A DNA stretch of 64,000 nt, from assembly GCA_023525975.1 (NCBI GenBank), contig CM042034.1:62617279-62681278 (forward strand), read 5' to 3'. Made by a program: the position numbers and the translations under genes. How positions within the stretch are numbered: the first letter of the stretch is position 1; each line of letters opens with the position of its first letter. Of this stretch, positions 20,552 through 31,287 are shown piece by piece. The stretch comes from Smallanthus sonchifolius (Eukaryota > Streptophyta > Magnoliopsida > Asterales > Asteraceae). The notes under the pieces were generated by a model that was not told the origin of the DNA, did no database searches, and worked only from the letters and a program-made list of their open reading frames with translations.

Positions 20552-21174
20552 AGCCTTTTGGGAGTCCATGCACCATTCTCATCACACATGGGGTTCTTCC
20601 TAAGTTTGGTGCCAAATCCGATGAAGGATATTTTGTGGGCTATTCCTCTCAATCAAAGGCCTACAGAGTATTCAATTCAAGAACAAGAATTGTGGAAGAA
20701 TCAGCAAATGTGGAATGTAGAGAACACATCGTCTGTGAGCAGGGAAAAGGCCCAAACTGGCTCTTTGACATAGACTCCTTCTCCCAAATATTTGAGCCTC
20801 TCACCTTCTCAAATATGGAGTCTACGTCTACACAAACACCTGCCTCCACTTCATCCACTGACTACAGACTGGATTTTCCCACATCTGCTATCCGTCTGAG
20901 AAGACCATCGATTGATCCTCCATCAGTTGTGGAAGCAATTGAAGCAAGTGAAGCCAGAACAAGACTCTCTAATGTAACCAGCAGCAGCCTGTCTGAAACT
21001 GAAAATCTAAATGAAGACTCTTCGGTAAATGCTGTAGATGCTGATGATGCTATTGCTGAAAATATTGGTGTGGCTAATGATGTTGAAGACTCTTCCACCA
21101 TGAATGAAGAGACCCCTGATCAAAATCAAATCAATCTGGAGCAAGGGATACAGCTGGAGGTGGTACCAGCATAG
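20479..21174 (+). pseudogene. pol: Integrase C-terminal tail and linker
   Basis: It resumes at KPLDKTPYELWFQRVPYIGF and continues through the Ser/Thr-rich linker (STSTQTPAST again) into an acidic Asn/Asp/Glu-rich stretch. The frame stops at 21174; the following RT frame begins with the usual HEANICLFSCFLSQVEPKKI region, so the stop is a mutation. Here the linker runs on past the point where the first copy is cut at 17925. Confidence 0.88.
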
Positions 21175-22821
21175 AGGATCCATAAAGAACATCCTCATAA
21201 AAATATTATTGGCCAAGTCCACCAAGGAGTTCTCATAAGAAGCAAATCTCACGAGGCCAATATATGTTTGTTTTCATGTTTTCTATCTCAGGTGGAACCC
21301 AAGAAGATAGGTAAAGCACTCAAACACAGCAGTTGGATTGAGGCAATGCAGGGAGAATTGCTGCAATTCAAGAGGCAGGATGTCTGGAAACTTGTTGATC
21401 TTCCACCAGGTAAATATGCTATTGGCACACGATGGGTTTTCAGAAACAAGCAAGATGAGAGAGGTATTGTAGTCAAGAACAAAGCCAGACTTTTCGCTTA
21501 AGGCTACACTCAGGAAGAAGGAATAAACTATGATGAAGTCTTTGCTCCTGTTGCCAGGCTGGAGGCCATCAGAATCTTCCTGGCATATGCTGCATCCAAG
21601 AATTTCACTGTCTATCAAATGGATGTAAAAAGTGCCTTTCTGTATGGGAAGATTGGTGAGGAAGTATACGTCAAACAGCCTCCAGGCTTTATAGATCCTG
21701 CATATCCTACTCAAGTGTTCAAACTAGACAAAGCTCTGTATGGCCTACATCAAGCACCAAGAGCCTGGTATGAAACCTTGTCAGGATATCTACTAAGCAA
21801 CAACTTCAGAAGAGGTGCTATTGACCAGACCTTGTTTATCAAAGATGAAGGGGGAGAAATCTTACTAGTTCAAATCTATGTTGATGATATCATCTTTGGA
21901 TCAACAAGGAAACAACTGTGCAAAGACTTTGAGATTCTGATGCACTCAAAGTTTGAAATGAGTTCAATGGGTGAACTAAATTTCTTTTTGGGTCAACAAG
22001 TCAAACATGTCCCAAATGGAATCTTCATCAGCCAATCCAAATATGTAAAGAGCATTTTGGAAATATTCAAGATGACTGACTGCTCTGCTGCAAGAACCCC
22101 TATGCAAGTGCATCATCAGCTGACTCCAGACAAAGATGGCCAAGACACTGATCAACATCAGTACCGTGCAATGATAGGGTCTCTCATGTATCTCACTGCC
22201 TCAAGGCCAGATATCATGTTTGCAGTATGTCTCTGTGCAAGATTTCAAGCAGCTCCAAAGATTTCACATCTTCAAGCCATCAAGAGAATCTTTAGATACC
22301 TAAAGGGAGCCCCAAGACTTGGGCTATGGTACTCTAAAAATGACAAGTTTAATCTGTATGCATATACTGACAGTGACTATGGGGGATGCAACTTGGACAA
22401 AAAGTCCACTTCAGGGGGATGTCAGTTTCTGGGAGGGAGACTGATTTCATGGCAGTGCAAGAAGCAAACATGTGTTTCAACTTCTACAGCTGAAGCAGAA
22501 TACATTGCAGCTTCAAGTTGCTGTGCACAAGTCATCTGGATACAAAATCAAATGCTGGATTACGGGATGACTTTCATGGCAACTCCAATTCACATTGACA
22601 ACATGAGTGCTATATCAATCACAAACAATTCGGTGCAGCACTCCAAGACAAAGCACATTGACATCATGTATCATTTCATAAGAGATCAAGCTGAGAAGAA
22701 GAGGATTATTTTAACAAAAAAGTTCATACAAATGAGCAATATGCTGATTTGTTTCAAAACCTTTTGACGAAGCTAGATTCAGATATTTAGTTGAATCCAT
22801 TGGTATGATGAACTTTGATTA
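21175..22821 (+). pseudogene. pol: Copia reverse transcriptase and RNase H
   Basis: RT motifs in order: WVFRNKQDERG, YDEVFAPVARLEAIR, MDVKSAFLYG, YGLHQAPRAWYE, the catalytic YVDDIIFGS, and LNFFLGQQV. RNase H follows with YTDSDYGG, STAEAEYIAAS and SKTKHIDIMYHFIRD. A TAA at 21499-21501 replaces a codon before GYTQEEGI (probably CAA to TAA), and a frameshift near 22720 moves the true C-terminus (RYLVESIGMMNFD, ending about 22821) to another frame. It is the only RT copy of this element in the window. Confidence 0.93.
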
Positions 22822-23457
22822 AAATTTATCTCTAAAATTTTGTTTTAAAAACGTGTTTTTGTCTTTTGTTGTAAATAAAAGTTATGAGTCAGTAGCACTT
22901 TTGTCCTTCAGCTGCTGACAGGTTTAATCTTCAGCAGCAAAAGATTTGCCACTGACTGCTTTAAGTTATCAGCAGGAACAGGTTTCCTACGGATAGCTTT
23001 AAGACTGTCAGCAGCAACATCCTTGCTGCAGATCATTAAATCCATCAGCAGCAATTGAGTTTGCTGCTGACAGACTTAACCTTCAACAGCAACTAAGCTT
23101 GCAGCGGACATGCTTATTCATCCACAGCAACCAAGTTTGCTGGTGATGGGTAAATTTAAGTCCAAATTAACTTTTACCCGCTGTCAAAATTAACGTCAGT
23201 CTTTACCATGACTGCCTCGGTGTATTACAAATGTAACAGTAAAAGTTGAATAAGGTTGTACTGTACAAGTCATTTTACTTTTTCCCTCCTCTGCCGTTAT
23301 AAGAACAAATTAAATCTCCTTATCACCTCTTCACATTCAATTTCACCCTAAACCCACATCACTTTTTCTCAAGTCCCCACCACATTGAAAGCCTTCCATC
23401 CTTAAAACATTCAAAGCCTTCCATATTCTTAAACCTTCCCTCCAAAATCAAATAACA
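22822..23457 (+). other. Spacer between pol and the extra ORF, with CAGCAGC dyads
   Basis: No ORF. From about 22905 to 23150 there are about five decayed units with GCTGCTGA and TCAGCAGC-like arms, related to the 38-bp LTR palindromes. The last 180 bases are pyrimidine-rich, like a plant 5' UTR or a polypyrimidine tract, up to the ATG at 23458. This may mark separate expression of the extra ORF by splicing or an internal start; no such signal is proven. Confidence 0.6.
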
Positions 23458-24525
23458 ATGGCAGACATCAATAACCCTGACGACAAGTTCTCCCCGTACC
23501 ACAACCTTACAGCATACTTAACCAAGGGAAAGAAATCTGAAGGATTCGATGATATGATCGACTTCCTATGCCGATCAAAGATCCATTTTTCCCTCACAAC
23601 CAACCCTACCATATATATCCCTCATATGGAGGATTTCTGGAAAACTGCCGTCTACTCTACCGAACAGGGGATTCCCCAAATAAAAGCCAAGGTAGACGGC
23701 AAGGATATCATCATCTCTGAAGCTACCCTCCGAAAACATCTTAAGCTTCAAGATGAGGGAGCAGCCATCTCATACTCAAAGGACGAGTACATGAGGACCT
23801 TTGTATCCATAGGGTATACTGGAAATCAAAATGAGTATACAATAGAGAAGGCGCTGATGGGCCCTCCATGGAAGTATCTCTGTCACACTCTTCTCCAATG
23901 CATATCTCAGAAGAGAAGTGGATGGCATCAATTGAGCTCCGCACTTGCCTCTGCTGTTCACGGTATGATTACTGACCAGGGATTCAACTTTGCACACCTC
24001 ATCTTTGAGGGTTTGAGATATAACCTTCAAGAGGGTGCAAAGCAACAATTTTTTATGTACCCAAGATTCTTACAGGAGGTTTTCAACCAGGAACTAAAAG
24101 AACTTTCAAAACCTGCAAGAATCTACATCATGTTGGGACATAAAAATAATATTTTTCAAAGTATGAGAACTGTTTCCAAAAAGTTCCCAGGGGTCAATGT
24201 TCCATTGTTATCTACGATGCTGAACATACAAAGTACCCCGGGTGACAGTTCAGCAATCCCAGCTGATACTGATCCCACACCCTCCATATCACATCCTGAA
24301 CAACAATCAGCTTCCACCATTCGAACCCCTGTGCATACTACTAAGGATGCACAGGTACAAAAAAATACTTACACCTGTTTTGGATGTTATTGTTCAACTG
24401 GAACAAAGGGCCCCAGTTGTTACGACTTACACCAGAAAAAGGAGCAAGAAGACTCCTTCTCTTCTTGTCTCAAAGGCCCAAACCCAACCTCTAAGCCCTC
24501 ATTCAGAATCCCAACATTCTGGTGA
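23458..24525 (+). pseudogene. Sirevirus extra (envelope-position) ORF, N-terminal part
   Basis: The ATG after the spacer opens a frame with a globular N-terminal region (MADINNPDDKFSPYHN, FWKTAVYSTEQGIPQIKAKV, MGPPWKYLCHTLLQCIS, FMYPRFLQEVFNQELKEL). I recognise this as the conserved part of the protein encoded after pol in many composite Sireviruses. No signal peptide or membrane segment is seen, so an envelope role is not supported by the sequence. The frame is lost after an A7 run at 24359-24365 and the last 55 or so residues to 24525 are a wrong frame. Function unknown. Confidence 0.8.
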
Positions 24526-25249
24526 GAATATCATAAGGGACAGCCACATTGTTAGGGAGACTCCTTCGGATGTCTCTCTATTAGGATCAGGATCACTTCC
24601 CGGATCCATAGAACAGCCCCTTGAGCCACTCCTCTCTCTTCTGAACTTAAGTGTTGAGGAACCTGATCAAGATGATGTACCTTCTCCAACTGTCACTATC
24701 TCGGAGGTACTGATTGATCTTGCTTCCAACACACCCAACCCAAGTTCTACTCCCCTGAAGGTCCACTCTAGGAGTTATGACAGAGTGGATGTGGAAGAGG
24801 CTGTCACTACTGCTGGTCCATCAAATGACCAGGAGGACAGTGACAACATCGCTAAGACCTCAACCACGGCAACTCACAGTGAAGATGTTTCCTTGGAAAT
24901 GCCCCTCACTGAGAAAAATCCCAGGCGCCAAGAAACCATGGGTGATGGGGATGCTGAGGCTAGGCCTACAGCCCCATCTGGGTCCAAGGATTCCACAAAT
25001 ATGGATGAGGACAGTATGCAACTTAAAAATCAGGAATTGACGGCCAGGGTGGCTATGCTTGAGGCTGAGGTGTCAAAACTACAACACCAGATCCTTCTGC
25101 ATGAAGCACATCAATGCCCCTCCATGGCTTCTCCCTCCCTTGTCTCAGTGGGCACCCAAACTGATGCTTATCTGTCCACTGATGCAACCAAAAACGGGGA
25201 GATAGTCCCAATGGAAGAAGACTCAGACAGTCTTGACGACTGGATTTAA
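24359..25249 (+). pseudogene. Extra ORF, middle part with a TQT motif
   Basis: The frame after the A7 slip encodes a low-complexity Ser/Thr/Pro/Glu-rich region, then a short helical heptad region (QELTARVAMLEAEVSKLQHQ) and SVGTQTDAYL at 25154-25162. TQT preceded by Gly and followed by Asp is the classic core bound by LC8 dynein light chain, and lying next to a coiled coil is typical of real LC8 sites. A TAA at 25247-25249 ends the frame; the coding resumes downstream. Confidence 0.75.
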
Positions 25250-26095
25250 GAGCAGGCTGCATTTCAAAGTACACTATTCAAGCCAGCTTTTGAACAGGTT
25301 CATGACTTGCCAGCCTCAGATGAAGAAGAAGAAGAGACTTCTGAAGACTGGAAGTTAGTCGTCAGGGCTGTTGATGAGGTGCTAACTGATGTTGAAGACA
25401 AAGAACAAACATATACATCTTTCAGCATCATCCCTGAAGCAACAACCATCATAAGTCAATCCACTGCCCCCCAATTTCCACTGACTTCAACACAGCTAGA
25501 GTTTGACACAATACTAGCTTGGGGGTATGATGGAAAGTCTGAGAGGTTCTGGATTAGTTGGGATTTTAGCGGAGTAGAAGAGCTAAACTGGGACTTTCTC
25601 AACAGCATCCAAGTCCTTCACCTATACCATCTACAATGCATCAACAACTCTACGGACCTCTCAGCAGAACTTGCTATTGGCAGGTTCTATGAGTTTATGG
25701 AGGATAATCTACCCAACTTCGAAAGAAAAATACAAGCAGCAAAAAGGGTAGCCTATCCTGAATCTTCAGCAGCAGCAGAAATAAGACTGACTCCTAGAAG
25801 ACTTGAGATAATAAGGAGCAGTCTTCTCAATAAAGAAGAAGTTCTGTGCTTAAGAAGATTTCTGTACAACTCCATTGTCAAGGACTTAGATGTGCTAGGA
25901 CGGGTAAGCACTAAGTCTCTTGACCACACCTTACTACTAAGCAACGGCTCCTCAGTCATCATCAACACCAGGAACATCCTGCTACTGCCTACAGACTTTC
26001 TTTACAAGATCTTTCAACTCAGGGAAAATATCTACAATGTCAACTCCCTCGAAAGCCATGCAATGATAGCTACTGTCAGAACCCATCTTGAATAA
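25250..26095 (+). pseudogene. Extra ORF, third part
   Basis: After the stop at 25249 the frame continues from the codons just downstream (the open stretch is 25307-26095). It has an acidic start (DEEEEETSEDWKLVV), a folded-looking region (ILAWGYDGKSERFWISWDF, FYEFMEDNLPNFERKIQAAK) and ends with a stop at 26095. I know no enzyme domain here. The same region is present in the downstream duplicate. Confidence 0.65.
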
Positions 26096-27236
26096 GAAGG
26101 AAGGATTGCTGAGGCTGTATATGTGTCAAATTCTGACACTGATTCTGACTCAGCTTCCCCTCGAGTAGACATCTTTGCTGCAGCATATGAATCAAGATCC
26201 ACTGTCCAAGAAATGCTGATAGAATTTACAAGTCCTGAGTGCAAATCAGATGAAGCTAATGACCTTCCCTTATTAACCTCTCAACTTGCCAATGAAGCTG
26301 AGGCTGAGATCCCAACAGCAGCACAATCATTTGCTGTTGTGATCAGTGAAGCCAAAGCAGAGGCATCCAGTGTAAACAAAGGGAAGGGAATTATGACAAA
26401 AGAAGATGAAGAGAGGTTGCTCAGAGAGAAGAGAGAAGGAAGAAATAAGAAGGAAGAGAAAAGAAGAGGAGATGGCTGACCTGAAAAAGGCTCAAGAAAG
26501 AAAAACAGCCACGCTCCTCAGAGAACAACTTATCCAGCAGTATGCCAAACAGCTGGATGAGATGAAAGTCAAACTCCATGCAGTGTCTCAAGTTGACGAA
26601 GATGAAGAACTTGCTAGACAGCTGCAGGAACAACTAAACAAGGAAGTAGAGGAGGAGGAAGAAAAGAAAAGGAAGGAAGATGCTAAATTCAGAATATCTG
26701 ATTCTAAATTAGCAAAAGAAATGAGGAAGGAATGGATTGAAGCTCTGGTATCTCAAGGTGAGGATGCTGACTACCTTGAAAAACTTTCAAACAAAGAGAT
26801 CTATAGAGCCGTCATGGGTCAGCAGGGGGAATTGGCAAAGAAGAAGAGAGCTGAAGAGGAAGAAAAGGCTCGTAAAAAATCCAAGAAGGCCATTGCACTT
26901 AACCAGAGAACCCATGAAGAAAGGAAGGTCATGACTGACTTCCTAAAGGCAAGGGGGGAAAGTGGAAGGAAGCTAGGTCCCATGACATTCATGAACCTAC
27001 AAGCCTTGTACAGACAAGTCAAGAAGGAAGAAGAAAATAGACTAGGAAAGAAAGTCTTCAAGACAAGAGTCACAGAAAAGGAAGATAAGAGACCAGTCAA
27101 GAAACAAAAGACTTCTGCCCCAGACACTACTTCCACTATCCAAAAACCTTCCACAAATACCCCTAAACCTTCCTCTCCTCCACCCAAAAGTCCAAACCAT
27201 CTCACCCATCTCCCTCTCATCAACAGCCTCTCCTGA
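26096..27236 (+). pseudogene. Extra ORF, charged coiled-coil part
   Basis: Two overlapping frames (26123-26479 and 26406-27236) encode a Ser/Asp/Ala-rich part ending in KGKGIMTKEDEERLLREKR, then a long Lys/Glu-rich coiled coil (ELARQLQEQLNKEVEEEEEK) and a conserved THEERKVMTDFLKARGESG...MTFMNLQALYRQVKKEE block. These match, from memory, the C-terminal half of the extra protein of composite Sireviruses. A one-base shift near 26470 splits it; a Pro/Ser-rich tail precedes the last part. Confidence 0.75.
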
Positions 27237-27735
27237 AGAAATCCAAACCCACACCTAAACTAGAAGACTCCAGATATATAGTTGATTGGTTCTACAGTTC
27301 ACAGGATCAGTGGTTTGAAATCTTCAGGGGGAGAACTGAAAGAAAGAGTTCTGTTTACAAATCTGTTGATGAAGTTCTACAATTACCAGATTCAGATCTC
27401 AGTAGAATTCTGGAGATGGGTGAAGCTCATGAGCCTGCAAATGAGGGTAGGAAACGTCTTATGCTAGCAATCAAACACCATTTCAACCCTAGCAAAGATG
27501 TGATCATAGATATCAAACCACTTCAGTCCCACTCTCCATTTGTAAGTTGGTCCTACAATGCTGATCTGGATGAGTTCACCTTGACTGATGTTAAGAAGCA
27601 GTAGATGAGATGTTCAAGCAAGACAATTTTCAAAATGCCAAGTAAAGACATCAAGACTCTGTCTGAGCTTCCACTAAACAATCCCAGCAAGGATCCAAGA
27701 GGCTATGAGGTTGCAAGGATAGTATGCCACATGTA
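27237..27735 (+). pseudogene. Extra ORF, C-terminal part
   Basis: Reading frames from 27282 and 27416 encode VDWFYSSQDQWFEIFRG and then ILEMGEAHEPANEGRKRLML and LQSHSPFVSWSYNADLDEF, with a TAG at 27602-27604 and a stop near 27736. The downstream duplicate keeps CAG at the first of these positions (31044), so the TAG arose after the duplication. The end of the ORF is about 60 bases before the 3' LTR. Confidence 0.7.
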
Positions 27736-27783
27736 AAAGCTTCAGCAACAAAGAGATTAGAAGAATTTTGGTAGCATCAGTCT

Positions 27784-27793
27784 AGGGGGAGTT
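27784..27793 (+). promoter_or_regulatory. Polypurine tract of the Sirevirus
   Basis: AGGGGGAGTT directly precedes the LTR start TGTAG. This purine run primes plus-strand synthesis. The second copy is at 31225-31234, and a similar GGGGGAGA run lies at about 27328. Confidence 0.85.
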
Positions 27794-28181
27794 TGTAGAA
27801 CCAAAGAGTGATTGCAACAAAATTCTTCTAAGTACAAATGCTGCTGATAGGCTTATAAGCAGCGTTCAACACTTGTTGCTGCTGATAGGCTTACAAGCAG
27901 CGTTCAACAGTTGTTGCTGCTGATAGGCTTATAAGCAGCGTTCAACACTTGTTGCTGCTGATAGGCTTATCAGCAGAATTCAACACTTATTGCTGCTGAT
28001 AGGCTTATCAGCAGCATTCAACACTTGTTGCTGCTGATAGGCTTATCAGCAGCATTCAACACTTATTGCTACTGATAGGCTTATCAGCAGCGTTCAACAG
28101 ATCAATCTTGATGCTAATCCTCATCCTTGCTGCTGACAGCCTTGTGCCTTGAAGATAAATCGTTGCAACTGACTATCCATG
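27794..28181 (+). repeat. 3' LTR of the Sirevirus, cut after 388 bases
   Basis: It starts TGTAGAACCAAAGA and carries seven 38-bp palindromic units (anchors 27846 to 28074), then stops inside the LTR at CTATCCATGCCAA where extra-ORF sequence begins. The LTR downstream half is missing here. Confidence 0.92.
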
Positions 28182-28696
28182 CCAACCCAAGTTCTACTCC
28201 CCTGAAGGTCCACTCTAGGAGTTATGACAGAGTGGATGTGGAAGAGGCTGTCACTACTGCTGGTCCATCAAATGACCAGGAGGACAGTGACAACATCGCT
28301 AAGACCTCAACCACGGCAACTCACAGTGAAGATGTTTCCTTGGAAACTCCCCTCACTTAGAGGAATCCCAGGCGCCAAGAAACCATGGGTGATGGGGATG
28401 CTGAGGCTAGGCCTACAGCCCCATCTGGGTCCAAGGATTCCACAAATATAGATGAGGACAGTATGCAACTTAAAAATCAGGAATTGACGGCCAGGGTGGC
28501 TATGCTTGAGGCTGAGGTGTCAAAACTACAACACCAGATCCTTCTGCATGAAGCCCATCAATGCCCCTCCATGGCTTCTCCCTCCCTTGTCTCAGTGGGC
28601 ACCCAAACTGATGCTTATCTGTCCACTGATGCAACCAAAAAGGGGGAGATAATCCCAATGGAAGAATACTCAGACAGTCTTGACGACTGGATTTAA
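28182..28696 (+). pseudogene. Extra ORF duplicate, middle part with TQT
   Basis: Second copy of the region from NPSSTPLKVHSRSYD to the stop before 28697. It keeps SVGTQTDAYL (TQT codons 28601-28609). A TAG at 28358-28360 interrupts it where the first copy has a Glu codon. Entry into the frame is from LTR sequence, so this copy has no start of its own. Confidence 0.8.
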
Positions 28697-29537
28697 GAGC
28701 AGGCTGCATTTCAATGTACACTATTCAAGCCAGCTTTTGAACAGGTTCATGACTTGCCAGCCTCAGATGACGAAGAAGAAGAGACTTCTGAAGACTGGAA
28801 GTTAGTCGTCAGGGCTGTTGATGAGGTGCTAACTGATGTTGAAGACAAAGAACAAACATATACATCTTTCAGCATCATCCCTGAAGCAACAGCCATCATA
28901 AGTCAATCCACTGCCCCCCAATTTCCACTGACTTCAACACAACTAGAGTTTGACACAATACTAGCTTGGGGTATGATGGAAAGTCTGAGAGGTTCTGGAT
29001 TAGTTGGGATTTTAGCTGAAAGAGCTAAACTGGGACTTTCTCAACAGCATCCAAGTCCTTCACCTATACCATCTACAATGCATCAACAACTCTACGGACC
29101 TCTCAGCAGAACTTGCTATTGGCAGGTTCTATGACTTGATGGAGGATAATCTACCCAACTTTGAAAGACAAATACAAGCAGCAAAAAGGGTAGCTTATCC
29201 TGAATCTTCAGCAGCAGCAGAAAGAAGACTGACTCCTAGAAGACTTGAGATAATAAGGAGCAGTCTTCTCAATGAAGAAGAAGTTCTGTGCTTAAGAAGA
29301 TTTCTGTACAACTCCATTGTCAAGGACTTAGATGTGCTAGAATGGGTAAGCACTAAGTCTCTTGACCACACCTTACTACTAAGCAACGACTCCTCTCTCA
29401 CCATCAACACCAGGAACATCCTGCTACTGCCTACAGAATTTCTTTACAAGATCTTTCAACTCAGGGAAAATATCTGCAATGTCAACTCCCTCGAAAGCCA
29501 GGCAATGATAGCTACTGTCAGAACCCATCTTGAATAA
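28697..29537 (+). pseudogene. Extra ORF duplicate, third part
   Basis: Repeats 25250-26095. A one-base loss in the G run of ILAWG (near 28970) and a small change at 29017-29025 shift the frame, so it reads as 28754-29134 and 29136-29537 in two frames. Otherwise nearly identical to the first copy. Confidence 0.8.
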
Positions 29538-30677
29538 GAAGGAAGGATTGCTGAGGCAGTATATGTGTCAAATTCTGACATTGATTCTGACTCAGCTTCC
29601 CCTCGAGTAGACATCTTTGCTGCAGCATATGAATCCAGATCCACTGTCCAAGAAATGCTGATAGAATTTACAAGTCCTGAGTGCAAATCAGATGAAGCTA
29701 ATGACCTTCCCTTATCAACCTCTCAACTTGCCAATGAAGCTGAGGCTGAGATCCCAACAGCAGCACAATCATCTGCTGTTGTGATCAGTGAAGCCAAAGC
29801 AGAGGCATCCAGTGTAAACAAAGGGAAGGGAATTATGACAAAAGAAGATGAAGAGAGGTTGCTCAGAGAGAAGAGAGAAGGAAGAAATAAGAAGGAAGAG
29901 AAAAGAAGAGGAGATGGCTGACCTGAAAAAGGCTCAAGAAAGAAAAACAGCCATGCTCCTCAGAGAACAACTTATCCAGCAGTATGCCAAACAGCTGGAT
30001 GAGATGAAAGTCAAACTCCATGCAGTGTCTCAAGTTGACGAAGATGAAGAACTTGCTAGACAGCTGCAGGAACAACTAAACAAGGAAGTAGAGGAGGAGG
30101 AAGAAAAGAAAAGGAAGGAAGATGCTAAATTCAGAATATCTGATTCTAAATTAGCAAAAGAAATGAGGAAGGAATGGATTGAAGCTCTGGTATCTCAAGG
30201 TGAGGATGCTGACTACCTTGAAAAACTTTCAAACAAAGAGATCTATAGAGCCGTCATGGGTCAGCAGGGGGAATTGGCAAAGAAGAAGAGAGCTGAAGAG
30301 GAAGAAAAGGCTCGTAAAAAATCCAAGAAGGCCATTGCACTTAACCAGAGAACCCATGAAAAAGGAAGGTCATGACTGACTTCCTAAAGGCAAGGGGGGA
30401 AAGTGGAAGGAGGCTAGGTCCCATGACATTCATGAACCTACAAGCCTTGTACAGACAAGTCAAGAAGGAAGAAGAAAATAGACTAGGAAAGAAAGTCTTC
30501 AAGACAAGAGTCACAGAAAAGGAAGATAAGAGACCAGTCAAGAAACAAAAGACTTTTGCCCCAGACACTACTTCCACTATCCAAAAACCTTCCACAAATA
30601 CCTCCAGACCTTCCTCTCCTCCACCCAAAAGTCCAAACCATCTCACCCATCTCCCTCTCATCAACAGCCTCTCCTGA
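29538..30677 (+). pseudogene. Extra ORF duplicate, coiled-coil part
   Basis: Repeats 26096-27236 with the same internal shift near 29912, and an additional one-base change near 30360 (AAAAAGG) that splits the THE(E)RKVMTDFLKARGE block into two frames (29848-30375 and 30372-30677). Confidence 0.8.
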
Positions 30678-31192
30678 AGAAATCCAAACCCACACCTAAA
30701 CTAGAAGACTCCAGAGATATAGTTGATTGGTTCTACAGTTCACAGGATCAGTGGTTTGAAATCTTCAGGGGGAGAACTGAAAGAAAGAGTTCTGTTTACA
30801 AATCTGTTGATGAAGTTCTACAATTACCAGATTCAGATCTCAGTAGAATTCTGGAGATGGGTGAAGCTCATGAGCCTGCAAATGAGGGTAGGAAACGTCT
30901 TATGCTAGCAATCAAACACCATTTCAACCCTAGCAAAGATGTGATCATAGATATCAAACCACTTCAGTCCCACTCTCCATTTGTAAGTTGGTCCTACAAT
31001 GCTGATTTGGATGAGTTCACCTTGACTGATGTTAAGAAGCAGCAGATGAGATGTTCAAGCAAGACAATTTTCAAAATGCCAAGTAAAGACATCAAGACTC
31101 TGTCTGAGCTTCCACTAAACAATCCCAGCAAGGATCCAAGAGGCTATGAGGTTGCAAGGATAGTATGCCACATGCAAAAGCTTCAGCAATAA
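30678..31192 (+). pseudogene. Extra ORF duplicate, C-terminal part
   Basis: Repeats 27237-27735. Here the frame 30857-31192 is open to IVCHMQKLQQ and a TAA, longer than the first copy because it lacks the TAG found at 27602. This end is therefore the better guide to the original C-terminus. Confidence 0.8.
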
Positions 31193-31234
31193 AGAGATTA
31201 GAAGAATTTTGGTAGCATCAGTCTAGGGGGAGTT

Positions 31235-31287
31235 TGTAGAACCAAAGACTGATTGCAACAAAATTCTTCTAAGTACAAATGCTGCTG
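31235..31287 (+). repeat. Start of a Sirevirus LTR, interrupted
   Basis: The LTR begins TGTAGAACCAAAGACTG and runs for 53 bases into the first palindromic unit (GCTGCTG), where a Ty3 LTR interrupts it at 31288. The remainder is not in the window, so the Ty3 array to the right lies inside this LTR. Confidence 0.9.

Larger units (their letters stand above)
24735..28181 (+). repeat. Direct duplication D2, first copy (extra ORF + 3' LTR part)
   Basis: 24735-27793 is repeated at 28182-31234. The first copy runs on through the first 388 bases of the 3' LTR and then jumps back into the ORF. The junction at 28182-28185 has CCAA common to both partners. Copies differ by scattered substitutions and small indels (3059 versus 3053 bases). 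Confidence 0.92.

Noticed and set aside
23741..24048. Minus-strand ORFs opposite the Sirevirus extra ORF
   Set aside because: Shadows of the plus-strand frame with no domain of their own.
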